Shown here piece after piece: positions 17,379 through 27,615 of a DNA stretch of 64,000 bases. The DNA comes from Flavobacterium sp. N2038 (GTDB lineage: Bacteria > Bacteroidota > Bacteroidia > Flavobacteriales > Flavobacteriaceae), in the NCBI RefSeq assembly GCF_025947185.1, contig NZ_CP110001.1:2170001-2234000 (forward strand), given 5' to 3'. Below the pieces are notes generated by a model, which worked only from the letters and a program-made list of their open reading frames with translations, was not told the DNA's origin and did no database searches. Both the position numbers and the translations under genes were made by a program. Each line of letters opens with the position of its first letter. The stretch's first letter is position 1.

Positions 17379-18401
17379 TTAAAATTGAATTCGCGCTTTA
17401 GAAACCACAGATGAATCTTCAAAACGGCTTGATAAATATTTTTGATACCCAACAATGCCAATCATTGCGGCGTTATCTGTTGTGTATTCAAACTTTGGTA
17501 TAAAAGTTTTCCAGCCATATTTGCCTTCACTTTCTTTTAATCTTGTTCTGATCCCTGAATTTGCAGAAACTCCACCACCAATTGCTATTTGTTTGATTCC
17601 TGTTTCTTTGACGGCAAGTTTTAGTTTGTCCATCAAAATTTCAATAATAGTATATTGAATAGAGGCGCAAATATCGTTGAGATTTTCTTCGATGAAATTT
17701 GGATTCTCTTGTTTATTCTTCTGAATAAAATATAAAATAGCGGTTTTTAGACCTGAAAAACTAAAATCTAATCCCGGGACTTTCGGTTTTGTAAATGTAA
17801 AAGCTTTTGGATTTCCTTCTTTTGCATATTTATCAATCAATGGGCCGCCCGGATAGGGAAGTCCAAGAATTTTGGCGCTTTTGTCAAAAGCTTCTCCAAC
17901 CGCATCATCAGTGGTTTCGCCAATAATTTCCATATCAAAGAAGCCGTTTACTTTTACAATCTGAGTGTGTCCGCCACTAATCGTCAAGGCCAAAAAAGGA
18001 AATTCTGGTTTGTCAAAACCTTCCTCATCGATAAAATGAGCTAAAATATGTGCATGCATATGATTTACAGCAATAAGCGGAATATTTAATGCAAGCGATA
18101 ACGATTTACTAAAAGAACTTCCCACCAATAAAGAGCCCATTAATCCCGGACCTTGTGTAAAAGCAATGGCAGTTAGCTGTTCTTTTTGTACCTTTGCTTT
18201 GCGAAGCGCCGCATCGATTACAGGAACAATATTTTGCTGGTGAGCTCTGGAAGCCAATTCCGGAACAACACCTCCGTATTGATTATGAATTAACTGATTG
18301 GCTACAACATTTGAGAGTACTTTGTCGTTATGTAGAACCGCCGCGGCAGTATCGTCGCAGGAACTTTCGATGGCAAGAATAAAAACCTCTGAATTTTGCA
18401 T
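17379..18401 (-). CDS. tsaD: tRNA N6-threonylcarbamoyladenosine transferase
   Basis: The ATG at 18399-18401 (MQNSEVFILAIESSCDD) is preferred over an upstream TTG because it matches the usual TsaD N-terminus. The protein shows the ASKHA-fold markers IESSCDDTAAAV, FTQGPGLMGSLLVG and the metal-binding NHMHAHILAHF. It also has LTISGGHTQ and the C-terminal TTDNAAMIG. It installs t6A at position 37 of ANN-decoding tRNAs together with TsaB, TsaE and TsaC, which are not in this window. It is first in a four-gene operon and divergent from tamB. Confidence 0.96.
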   Translation of the reverse strand: MQNSEVFILAIESSCDDTAAAVLHNDKVLSNVVANQLIHNQYGGVVPELASRAHQQNIVPVIDAALRKAKVQKEQLTAIAFTQGPGLMGSLLVGSSFSKSLSLALNIPLIAVNHMHAHILAHFIDEEGFDKPEFPFLALTISGGHTQIVKVNGFFDMEIIGETTDDAVGEAFDKSAKILGLPYPGGPLIDKYAKEGNPKAFTFTKPKVPGLDFSFSGLKTAILYFIQKNKQENPNFIEENLNDICASIQYTIIEILMDKLKLAVKETGIKQIAIGGGVSANSGIRTRLKESEGKYGWKTFIPKFEYTTDNAAMIGIVGYQKYLSSRFEDSSVVSKARIQF

Positions 18402-18495
18402 ATAAAGGCACAAATTTTGAATTATATTTGACAAATCAAATTATTACATTTATTTGATTGTAAGGAGAAGCCAAAATTAAAGAATTTTTATCAGA

Positions 18496-18516
18496 AACAG
18501 GCGTTCTTTGCCTGTT
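18496..18516. other. Small hairpin between tsaD and tamB
   Basis: AACAGGC and GCCTGTT form a 7-bp stem around a seven-base loop. There is no T run in either direction that would make it a clear terminator. It may lie in the leader of the tamB transcript. Confidence 0.35.
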
Positions 18517-18607
18517 CAAAATTATTATAAAAGAAAACTAAAATAAAGCAGCTATCAGAAAAGTAAAGAAAATAGTATCCAGAACCTTAATTGGGTTAAT
18601 TTTACTT

Positions 18608-21600
18608 TTGTTAGCGCTTGCTATCATACTGTCTTTGCCTGTCGTTCAGACAAAGATTGCGCGATATGCTACAGACTCACTTCGGGAAGATTTTAATGCT
18701 AATATTACGGTTGGAAAAGTGGCTGTGAATATTTTTGGAGGTGTAAAACTAAAAGATGTATTGATTTTGGATCATCACAAAAAAGTGATGATAGCATCTG
18801 AGATTATTGCAACAGATATTTTGAGTTTTAAAAGATTAATGGATGGTGATCTGATCTTTGGAGATCTTCGTTTAACGGGTTTAATCTTTAATCTAAAAAC
18901 CTATAAAAACGAAGACGAAAATAATATAAACAAGTTCGTTAAGCTGTTTGAAAGTGATAAACCATCAAAATCTAAAAAGCATTTTTTACTTACTGCCAGA
19001 AATGCCTATATCTCAAAAGGATTTTTTTCTGTTGTTGATGAAAACAAAACAACTCCCAAATTTCTCGAGTTTACAAAGTTAAATGCTTATATAAGTGAGT
19101 TTAAGCTTTATGGGCCTGATGTAAATACGACTATTCATAGATTTTCGTTTCAGGATCATCGTGGTTTGTACGTTTCTAATTTTGCGGGAAAGTTTAGTTA
19201 TACCAAAAAGCAAATTAAAGTCGAAAATTTGGCAATCAAAACCAAAAGATCTTCAATTTATGGTTATGCTATTCTGAATTACAAAGTAGAGGATTTTCTT
19301 CATTTTACTGATAAAGTAAGGTTTGATGTTGCGCTTGATTCAGCTTCGATTGCTTCAAATGATATACGTTATTTTTATGACGGATTAGGTAAAAATCAGC
19401 ATTTTAAAATTAAAACTAAATTAAAGGGGCCATTAAATAATCTAAACTTACGTGGTTTGAGATTAAGCGATACCAATGGTTCAAGAATTGTCGGGAATAT
19501 TAATTTCAAAAATCTTCTGGGGGATAAAACACAAAAGTTTTCGATGGAAGGGAAGTTTGATAAACTTATTTCCAGTTATGACAATTTGGTCGTTTTATTG
19601 CCAAATGTTCTGGGGAAAAAACTTCCGAAAGAACTTCAGAAAATTGGAAAGTTTAATATGGCTGGTAAAGCCAAAGTTTCTGTAACTGCACTGGAAGCTA
19701 CTTTTAAAATGATTACCGACTTAGGAAACGGAGAGGCTGATGTTCATTTGAATAATATGGACTTTATTGATAAGGCGTCTTATTCGGGGAATATTATTCT
19801 GGATAATTTTAATATCGGGGCATTGCTGGGAAGAAAAGATATTGGAAAAACAACATTAAATTTAGATGTTGATGGTGTTGGTTTTACCGAAAAATATCTA
19901 AACACGATTATAAAAGGTGATATTGCAAAATTAGACTATAATAATTACACCTATAATAATATAGTAGTCAACGGGAATTTTAAATTGCCTTATTATAAAG
20001 GTCAGGTTTCTGTAAATGATCCTAATTTAAGTCTGACTTTTGATGGTCTGGTTGATTTAAGTAAACGAGAAAGTAAGTATGATTTTCATATTAATGTAGA
20101 AAATGCTGATTTGCGAAAACTTAGATTTATAAACGATTCTATTTCTCGTTTTAACGGAGATGCAGTTGTCGAGGTGTCTGGAAATTCGATTGAAAACCTT
20201 CAGGGGAATATTTATATTAAAGATGCAGTTTATCAAAACCCAAAGTCAACTTATGCTTTTGATGAAATTACGATTAATTCCAGTTTTGATGCAGATCGAT
20301 TAAGAACTATTGCAATTAGTTCTGCAGATGTGGTAAATGGAAAAATTGTGGGGAAATTCCGTTTTGATCAACTAGATAAGTTGGTAATGAACTCTGTTGG
20401 AAGCCTTTATACAAACTACAAACCTTATAAAGTTAAAAAAGGACAGTTCCTTCGCTTTAATTTTCATGTTTACGATAAGGTTGTTGAAATGCTTTATCCG
20501 GAAATTAACATTGATTCATCAACTGTTGTACGCGGAAAAATCGATTCAGATTTACAAGAGTTTAAGTTTGGATTTAAATCGCAGAAAATAACGGCTGCCA
20601 AAAATACATTTGATAATATTCGTATTAATATAGATAATAAAAACACGCTATATAATGCTTATGTAGAATTGGATAGTATTAAGACACCGTATTATAAAAT
20701 TCGTGATTTTAACCTGATTAATGTAACTGCAAAAGATACTTTGTTTGTTCGTTCAGAGTTTAAAGGTGGAGACAAAGGCGAAGATTATTTCAATCTGGAT
20801 TTATTTCATACCATCGATAAAAACAAAAACAATATTGTAGGGATTAAGAAATCTGAGATGAAGTTTAAAGACTATTTATGGTATTTAAATGAAAATGCAG
20901 AAAAAGACAATCAGATTGTTTTTGATCAGTTCTTTAAGAATTTTACAATAGATAATATTGTTTTATCGCACGAGGATCAAAAAATTGATTTGAATGGGGT
21001 GATAAAAGGAAAGGATTATAAAGATCTCGTCCTGAATTTTGAAAATGTAGATATTAACAAAATTACACCTGTAAATTCCAAATTTGTTTTTGATGGTAAT
21101 TTAAACGGAAACATAAATTACAAGCAAAATAAAGATGTGTATCAGCCAACTGCTTCTGTGGTAATTGATCATCTTGTTATGAATAAAACCGAATTAGGAA
21201 CTTTAAATTTTGATATTTCCGGAGATGAAAGTTTTAAAAAGTTTACAATAAACTCTAGTATTCAAAACGGATTTACGGAGTCATTTAAAGCAAACGGAAC
21301 TTTTGCAATAGAAAATAAAGAAACATTCTTAGATCTGAATTTAAAGCTTGAAGGTTTTAATCTGGCAACTTTAGGTACTGTAGGTGGAGAGGTGATATCT
21401 AATGTAAGAGGTTCGGTATCGGGAAATGCAGCGGTTGTCGGGAATATTAAAAAGCCTGAAATCAACGGAAGATTGTATGTGGAAAAGGCAGGAATGACGA
21501 TTCCATATCTGAATACAGATTATGAATTGAGTGACCGAACTGTAATTGATTTAACAGATGAAAAGTTCTTATTTAGAAATAATCAGTTAACAGATACTAA

Positions 21601-23092
21601 ATATGGTACAAAAGGATTATTGAACGGAACTATTGAGCATCATAATTTTGGTGACTGGAAACTCGATTTAAATATCACTTCTAAGCGACTACTTGCATTA
21701 GATACAAAAGACAGCGAGGATGCTGCTTATTTTGGTACCGCATTTATCAATGGTACTGCAAGTATTAAAGGACCAACTGATGGCTTGTTTATTAAAGTAG
21801 ATGCGAAATCAGAGAAAGGTACAGAAGTTAAAATACCAATTAATAATGCGCAAAGTGTTGGAGAAAGCAGCTGGATTCATTTCGTGACACCTAAAGAAAA
21901 ATATAATTTAGAAAACGGGATTGTAGAAAAAACCAGAAATTACAATGGTCTTGAGTTAGAGTTTGATTTTGATATTACCCCAGATGCAGAAGTAGAAGTT
22001 ATTCTGGATCGTAATTCAGGTCACGGTATGAAAGGTAAAGGATACGGTTCGTTACTATTTAAAATTAATACATTAGGTAAGTTTAATATGTGGGGGGATT
22101 TCCAGGCATATGAAGGAACTTATAATTTTAAATATGGCGGATTAATCGATAAGAAATTTGCAGTAAAAAAAGGAGGATCTATTATTTGGGAAGGAAATCC
22201 GATGAAAGCTCAGCTTAATTTGGAAGCGGTTTATAAAACTTCTGCAAATCCGGCGGTACTTTTAGAGAATTCTTCTTTTAATAAGAAGGTTCCGGTTGAA
22301 GTTGTAATTGGTTTACGTGGAGATTTAACCAGTCCGGATCCTAATTTTGATATTCAGTTTCCATCGGTTAGTAATGTTTTAAAATCTGAAATTCAATATA
22401 AGCTCGATGATAAAGATGTTCGTCAGACACAGGCTTTGTATTTGCTGTCAACAGGTTCATTTATGAGTCCTGACGGATTTAATCAAAGTGACTTGTCCGG
22501 AACATTTGCCGAGACTGCAGCAAGTTTATTGGGAGGGATCATTAAATCAGACAGTGATAAATTTAATATCGATTTGAATTTTATATCAGCAGACAAGCGA
22601 ATTGGTCAGGAAGCTGATGGTCAGTTTGTGGCTAATATTTCATCGCAGATTAATGAAAAAATATCCATCAACGGGAAAGTAGGTGTTCCGGTTGGAGGAG
22701 TTAATGAATCTGCTATCGTTGGAGATATCGAAATATTATATCGTGTAAACGAAGATGGATCGATGAATCTTAGATTGTTTAATAAAGAGAATGATATTAA
22801 TTATATAGGACAGGGAGTTGGTTATACACAAGGAGTTGGTATTTCGTATGAAGTCGATTTTGATACTTTTAGTGAGCTGGTAAATAAACTCTTTAAAAGC
22901 CATAAATTAGAAAGAACCATCAAGAAATCTTCAGATGATATTCAGGATTCTTATTTAAATCCGGATTATATTAACTTCAATAGTAAAAAAGATAAAGAGA
23001 AGGATAAAAAGACTCCAGAAAAGAAAGAGGAGGAAAAGAAGCCTGTTCCTCAAAATAATCAAGGGCTAATTCCTGATAACGATGACTTTTAA
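18608..23092 (+). CDS. TamB-family translocation and assembly module protein
   Basis: About 1494 residues counted from the TTG at 18608. The product has an N-terminal membrane anchor, a very long region of repeating beta strands as in the AsmA/TamB bridge proteins, and a C-terminal TamB (DUF490) domain (about residues 1080-1440, GNPMKAQLNLEAVYKTSANP, VVIGLRGDLTSP). A Lys/Glu-rich tail follows (KDKEKDKKTPEKKEEEKKP). It is thought to carry lipids or help outer-membrane protein assembly between the membranes. The homologous-looking frame continues upstream of the TTG (KVKKIVSRTLIGLILL) to a stop at 18539-18541 without an ATG, so the true start is uncertain and may be a rare codon or a mutated one. 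Confidence 0.9.
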   Translation: MLALAIILSLPVVQTKIARYATDSLREDFNANITVGKVAVNIFGGVKLKDVLILDHHKKVMIASEIIATDILSFKRLMDGDLIFGDLRLTGLIFNLKTYKNEDENNINKFVKLFESDKPSKSKKHFLLTARNAYISKGFFSVVDENKTTPKFLEFTKLNAYISEFKLYGPDVNTTIHRFSFQDHRGLYVSNFAGKFSYTKKQIKVENLAIKTKRSSIYGYAILNYKVEDFLHFTDKVRFDVALDSASIASNDIRYFYDGLGKNQHFKIKTKLKGPLNNLNLRGLRLSDTNGSRIVGNINFKNLLGDKTQKFSMEGKFDKLISSYDNLVVLLPNVLGKKLPKELQKIGKFNMAGKAKVSVTALEATFKMITDLGNGEADVHLNNMDFIDKASYSGNIILDNFNIGALLGRKDIGKTTLNLDVDGVGFTEKYLNTIIKGDIAKLDYNNYTYNNIVVNGNFKLPYYKGQVSVNDPNLSLTFDGLVDLSKRESKYDFHINVENADLRKLRFINDSISRFNGDAVVEVSGNSIENLQGNIYIKDAVYQNPKSTYAFDEITINSSFDADRLRTIAISSADVVNGKIVGKFRFDQLDKLVMNSVGSLYTNYKPYKVKKGQFLRFNFHVYDKVVEMLYPEINIDSSTVVRGKIDSDLQEFKFGFKSQKITAAKNTFDNIRINIDNKNTLYNAYVELDSIKTPYYKIRDFNLINVTAKDTLFVRSEFKGGDKGEDYFNLDLFHTIDKNKNNIVGIKKSEMKFKDYLWYLNENAEKDNQIVFDQFFKNFTIDNIVLSHEDQKIDLNGVIKGKDYKDLVLNFENVDINKITPVNSKFVFDGNLNGNINYKQNKDVYQPTASVVIDHLVMNKTELGTLNFDISGDESFKKFTINSSIQNGFTESFKANGTFAIENKETFLDLNLKLEGFNLATLGTVGGEVISNVRGSVSGNAAVVGNIKKPEINGRLYVEKAGMTIPYLNTDYELSDRTVIDLTDEKFLFRNNQLTDTKYGTKGLLNGTIEHHNFGDWKLDLNITSKRLLALDTKDSEDAAYFGTAFINGTASIKGPTDGLFIKVDAKSEKGTEVKIPINNAQSVGESSWIHFVTPKEKYNLENGIVEKTRNYNGLELEFDFDITPDAEVEVILDRNSGHGMKGKGYGSLLFKINTLGKFNMWGDFQAYEGTYNFKYGGLIDKKFAVKKGGSIIWEGNPMKAQLNLEAVYKTSANPAVLLENSSFNKKVPVEVVIGLRGDLTSPDPNFDIQFPSVSNVLKSEIQYKLDDKDVRQTQALYLLSTGSFMSPDGFNQSDLSGTFAETAASLLGGIIKSDSDKFNIDLNFISADKRIGQEADGQFVANISSQINEKISINGKVGVPVGGVNESAIVGDIEILYRVNEDGSMNLRLFNKENDINYIGQGVGYTQGVGISYEVDFDTFSELVNKLFKSHKLERTIKKSSDDIQDSYLNPDYINFNSKKDKEKDKKTPEKKEEEKKPVPQNNQGLIPDNDDF

Positions 23093-23118
23093 GTAATTGT
23101 TAAAAAAGTAGTAAATCT

Positions 23119-23148
23119 AAAACCATTATTCTTATAATGGTTTTTTTT
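23119..23148 (+). terminator. Terminator of tamB
   Basis: An 11-bp stem (AAAACCATTAT / ATAATGGTTTT) with a four-base loop and a run of eight T, 26 bases after the tamB stop. Confidence 0.85.
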
Positions 23149-23303
23149 ATGCTAATTTTAGATGTTTGAACATTTTTTGCGAAATGAAGTCTCCCTCACA
23201 ATTTTATAACACTTCATTTATGTATTGTTAATTTTAAAGATTTAATTAAAATAAGCACCTTTTATTATTTTATCTGAATTTTTTGCTACAGAAAAACTTA
23301 TTA

Positions 23304-23314
23304 ACGAAAACGTT
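23304..23314 (+). promoter_or_regulatory. Candidate operator upstream of pfkA (ACGAAAACGTT)
   Basis: This 11-base word also occurs, in reverse orientation, twice upstream of susC (59177 and 59352). The centre AAACGTTT is palindromic, in the style of LacI-type operators. It lies 88 bases before the pfkA ATG. The regulator is not in the window. Confidence 0.45.
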
Positions 23315-23401
23315 TGAATTTAACATATTTTATTAATTTATTATAATCAGAACCTGAAAAGTGGTGAATGTTTGCTAATTTTACAACTTAATACTTAAAT
23401 A

Positions 23402-24388
23402 ATGCCAAAAACAATAAAAAAAGTTGGTGTTCTAACATCAGGAGGAGACTCTCCGGGAATGAATGCCGCAATACGATCAGTTGTTCGAACATGTGCGTAT
23501 CATAATATAGAATGCATAGGAATTTATAGAGGGTATCAAGGAATGATCGAAGGAGATTTTAAAGAAATGGGCCCTCGAAGCGTTAATAATATTGTAAACA
23601 AAGGTGGAACGATCTTAAAATCGGCTCGTTCTGTTGAGTTTAGAACTCCGGAAGGCAGAAAAAAAGCTCACGAAAATCTTATAAAAGCAGGAGTTGATGC
23701 TCTTGTTGTTATTGGAGGAGACGGAAGTTTTACCGGAGGATTACTATTTAATTCAGAATTTGGTTTTCCAGTAATGGGAATTCCGGGTACAATCGATAAT
23801 GATATTTATGGAACAAGTTTTACTCTAGGGTATGATACTGCTTTAAATACTGTTGTAGACTGTATCGATAAAATTAGAGATACTGCAAGTTCACATAATC
23901 GTCTGTTTTTTGTAGAGGTTATGGGTAGAGATGCAGGGCATATTGCTCTTAATGCAGGTATTGGAGCTGGTGCCGAAGAAATCCTTATTCCTGAAGAAGA
24001 TTTAGGTCTGGACAGATTGCTGGACTCTCTTCAAAAAAGTAAAGCTTCAGGAAAATCATCAAGTATAGTAGTTATCGCTGAAGGTGATAAAATTGGTAAA
24101 AATGTTTTCGAATTAAAAGATTACGTTGAAGCTAATTTGCCTGAGTACGACGTGAGAGTTTCTGTTTTAGGACACATGCAGCGTGGTGGTTCACCATCTT
24201 GTTTTGATCGTGTTTTAGCAAGCCGTTTGGGGGTAAAAGCAGTTGAATCTTTAATCGAAGGAAAATCAAATTATATGGTTGGACTTAAAGAAGATAAAGT
24301 GGTTTTGACTCCGCTTGAGCAGGCAATAAAAGGTAAATCTGAAATTGATAGAGAATTGTTGAGAGTGTCAGACATTATGTCGACATAA
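23402..24388 (+). CDS. pfkA: ATP-dependent 6-phosphofructokinase
   Basis: A 328-residue protein of normal bacterial PfkA length. It has the ATP-binding TSGGDSPGMNAAIR, the GGDGSFTGG loop, the catalytic PGTIDNDI, MGRDAGHIALNAG and the C-terminal LGHMQRGGSPSCFDR that binds fructose-6-phosphate. The Gly after GGDGS marks the ATP-using type rather than the PPi-using type. It commits fructose-6-phosphate to glycolysis. gap follows 97 bases downstream, and a candidate operator lies upstream. Confidence 0.97.
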   Translation: MPKTIKKVGVLTSGGDSPGMNAAIRSVVRTCAYHNIECIGIYRGYQGMIEGDFKEMGPRSVNNIVNKGGTILKSARSVEFRTPEGRKKAHENLIKAGVDALVVIGGDGSFTGGLLFNSEFGFPVMGIPGTIDNDIYGTSFTLGYDTALNTVVDCIDKIRDTASSHNRLFFVEVMGRDAGHIALNAGIGAGAEEILIPEEDLGLDRLLDSLQKSKASGKSSSIVVIAEGDKIGKNVFELKDYVEANLPEYDVRVSVLGHMQRGGSPSCFDRVLASRLGVKAVESLIEGKSNYMVGLKEDKVVLTPLEQAIKGKSEIDRELLRVSDIMST

Positions 24389-24461
24389 TATATATAAATA
24401 TAAAAGTTTAAAAAGGGAGAAGTTTATTGTGAGGAAATTAGACTTTGAATTAGTATAATAA

Positions 24462-25490
<1,029 letters not shown>

Positions 25491-25506
25491 TATTATATAT
25501 TTTTGC

Positions 25507-25543
25507 AAAATCCCGTTATTTCAAAGTGACGGGATTTTGTTAT
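25507..25543 (+). terminator. Terminator of gap
   Basis: A 10-bp stem (AAAATCCCGT / ACGGGATTTT) with a 12-base loop and a T-rich tail, 16 bases after the stop codon. Confidence 0.85.
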
Positions 25544-25624
25544 TTTGTTTACGTCTTTAATTAATGTAAAAAACACACTTTTTATTTTGAATGAAGAAAA
25601 ACTAATCCAAAAACTAAAACAAAA

Positions 25625-26476
25625 ATGAAATTAATAGTTGATAGTGGATCTACTAAAGCCGATTGGATTGCAATTGATGATAATGGAAAAGTATTATTTA
25701 CCACGCAAACTTTAGGGTTAAATCCGGAAATTCTTGACGGGCCGGAAATCATTGAAAGATTGAATGACCGTTTTGATATTCTGCAAAATAAAAAAGAGGC
25801 AACGCATTTGTTTTTTTACGGAGCTGGTTGTGGAACTGACCGTATGAAGCAGACTCTAAAGTTAATCTTTCAGGATTATTTTACAAATGCAATTGTAGAT
25901 GTTCAGGAAGATACATATGCAGCTGTATATGCTACAACTCCAAAAGGCGAAGAAGCAATTGTATCGATCTTAGGAACAGGTTCTAACTGCAGCTATTTTG
26001 ATGGTAAAGTATTACATCAAAAGGTACAATCATTAGGATATATCGTAATGGATGATTGCAGCGGAAATGTTTTTGGAAAAGAGTTAATTAGAAAATACTA
26101 TTTTAATAAAATGCCTAAGGAATTGGCTGTTGAACTTGAAAAAGAGTACGATGTTGATCCTGATTTTATTAAAAACAAATTATACAAAGAGCCTAATCCA
26201 AATGCTTATTTAGCAACTTACGCTAAGTTTTTAATTAAACATAAAGATACAGAGTTCTGTAGAAAAATAATTTTCAAAGGAATGAAGTCTTTCGTTAAAA
26301 ATTACATTAAGCAATTTGATAACTGCAAAGAAATTCCGGTTCATTTTGTTGGTTCTATTGCGTTTTATCTAAAAGATGAATTGCAGGAGACTTTTGATAA
26401 ATACGAGCTTAAATTAGGAAATGTTTTAAGAAGACCAATTGATGGTTTAATCGCGTACCATGTTGCCAATCAATAG
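25625..26476 (+). CDS. N-acetylglucosamine-kinase-like BadF/BadG-type ATPase
   Basis: A 283-residue ASKHA-fold protein. The phosphate-1 motif is LIVDSGSTKADWIAID, the phosphate-2 motif is SILGTGSNCSYFDG, and the adenosine region is HFVGSIAFYLKDEL. It belongs to the family that includes eukaryotic N-acetylglucosamine kinase and bacterial amino-sugar or murein-sugar kinases. The substrate is probably an amino sugar, but this is inferred from the family. Its 3' end lies ten bases before the mgsA ATG. Confidence 0.85.
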   Translation: MKLIVDSGSTKADWIAIDDNGKVLFTTQTLGLNPEILDGPEIIERLNDRFDILQNKKEATHLFFYGAGCGTDRMKQTLKLIFQDYFTNAIVDVQEDTYAAVYATTPKGEEAIVSILGTGSNCSYFDGKVLHQKVQSLGYIVMDDCSGNVFGKELIRKYYFNKMPKELAVELEKEYDVDPDFIKNKLYKEPNPNAYLATYAKFLIKHKDTEFCRKIIFKGMKSFVKNYIKQFDNCKEIPVHFVGSIAFYLKDELQETFDKYELKLGNVLRRPIDGLIAYHVANQ

Positions 26477-26486
26477 TTCTGGATTT

Positions 26487-26861
26487 ATGGAAATTGCGAT
26501 CATTGCACATGATGGTAAGAAAGCTGATCTGATTGATTTTTTGATTAAGAATGCAGATGTGCTGCATAATGAAAAGATTAAGCTTATTGGTACAGGAACA
26601 ACTGGAGGTAAAGCGGAAGCAGCGGGTTTTAAAACGCAAAGAATGCTTTCGGGACCTTTAGGAGGTGATGCGCAAATTGCCGGAAGAGTAGCAGAAGGAA
26701 TAACTCAGATGGTGTTCTTTTTTAAAGACCCATTGTCAAGTCATCCACATGAGGCTGATATAAATATGTTAATTCGCGTTTGCGATGTACATAATGTGCC
26801 GCTGGCAACAAATGAAGCAACGGCACAATTATTATTAGATGCTATTGCACTGCAATTATAG
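26487..26861 (+). CDS. mgsA: Methylglyoxal synthase
   Basis: The ATG at 26487 (MEIAIIAHDGKK) matches the usual start, giving 124 residues. The family marks are present: HDGKKADL, the phosphate loop GTGTTGG, and GPLGGDAQIAGRVAEG with the catalytic Asp61. A conserved His lies in SSHPHEADI. It converts dihydroxyacetone phosphate to methylglyoxal and phosphate, a bypass that relieves sugar-phosphate build-up. It follows pfkA, gap and the sugar kinase. Its last 11 bases are the first bases of the 84-bp direct repeat at 26851. Confidence 0.95.
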   Translation: MEIAIIAHDGKKADLIDFLIKNADVLHNEKIKLIGTGTTGGKAEAAGFKTQRMLSGPLGGDAQIAGRVAEGITQMVFFFKDPLSSHPHEADINMLIRVCDVHNVPLATNEATAQLLLDAIALQL

Positions 26862-26934
26862 AGATCTCAACATTTACATTTTTTGGCAAACAAGCCACCT
26901 GAACCGTTTCACGAGCTGGAGCGGTTTTTTCGTT
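26842..26934 (-). pseudogene. 3' remnant of ridA left by an insertion
   Basis: Read on the minus strand these bases encode NEKTAPARETVQVACLPKNV, then NVEISIIAVQ and a TAG stop inside the mgsA coding end. The first 25 codons equal residues 98-122 of the intact RidA at 29950-30330, with one synonymous change. The ancestral layout was evidently convergent mgsA and ridA genes with overlapping 3' ends. The insertion left this copy next to mgsA. Confidence 0.85.
26851..26934. repeat. 84-bp direct repeat, left copy
   Basis: It matches 29959-30042 at 83 of 84 bases (the difference is C at 26899 against T at 30007). The matches end abruptly on both sides. The distance from one copy to the next is 3108 bases. 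Confidence 0.93.
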
Positions 26935-27004
26935 TATATTTTTTGAGTTTCTTTTATTTTCTAAAAATACAGTTTAGTAAAACAGCATGTCCTTATTTTA
27001 TTTA

Positions 27005-27604
27005 TTAAAACTTGATTCCCGTACTTAAACCATAAGACTTGAATATAATATCGCCAGGCTTTTCTTGTTCATAATTAAACAATGATTCTGCACCATCGAG
27101 TCTTAATAGTTGTTGCTCTTTAAATAGATTGAGAGAGATATTAAATTTATCTCTTTTTATAATTGGAACTCCAATACCAATTCTTGCATTGGTACCGCTT
27201 TTAAATTGATTTTTGTTTGTGCTGATTTCACTAGTAACCAATCCATACAGAAATACATTATTTGTATCTACAAAAAAGAATTTCATAATACCACCTAATT
27301 CTAATATTGAAAAATCAGGTTGATTATATTTCTTATAACCTGTAAGAACTCCAATGCTCATTTTTTTGAAAAGCATATAATTATAAGAGTATGTGAGTCC
27401 AAAGGCAATTTTTTTATTGTTTAGTTCTTCATCCCAAATGACGTGTTTTTCATTGCTGTTGTCAATGTAGCTATAACTATACGTGGCTTTTTTATGAATG
27501 ATTACATCAAATTCTATGTTTGAATACCATTTTTCACAAGATTTATCCTGTCCGTAACCATACAAGCTGATAAATGTAAGGATTAATACTGCTAATTTTT
27601 TCAT
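27005..27604 (-). CDS. Small outer-membrane beta-barrel-like protein
   Basis: A 199-residue protein with a signal peptide (MKKLAVLILTFISLYGYGQ). The rest alternates hydrophobic and polar residues in short strands (NKKIAFGLTYSYNYMLFKK, IGVLTGYKKYN) and ends in Phe (SYGLSTGIKF), as outer-membrane barrels do. It starts 11 bases after the lipoprotein gene on the same strand, so the two are cotranscribed. No known family is recognised. It lies wholly inside the inserted unit. Confidence 0.65.
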   Translation of the reverse strand: MKKLAVLILTFISLYGYGQDKSCEKWYSNIEFDVIIHKKATYSYSYIDNSNEKHVIWDEELNNKKIAFGLTYSYNYMLFKKMSIGVLTGYKKYNQPDFSILELGGIMKFFFVDTNNVFLYGLVTSEISTNKNQFKSGTNARIGIGVPIIKRDKFNISLNLFKEQQLLRLDGAESLFNYEQEKPGDIIFKSYGLSTGIKF

Positions 27605-27615
27605 TTTATATCTGA

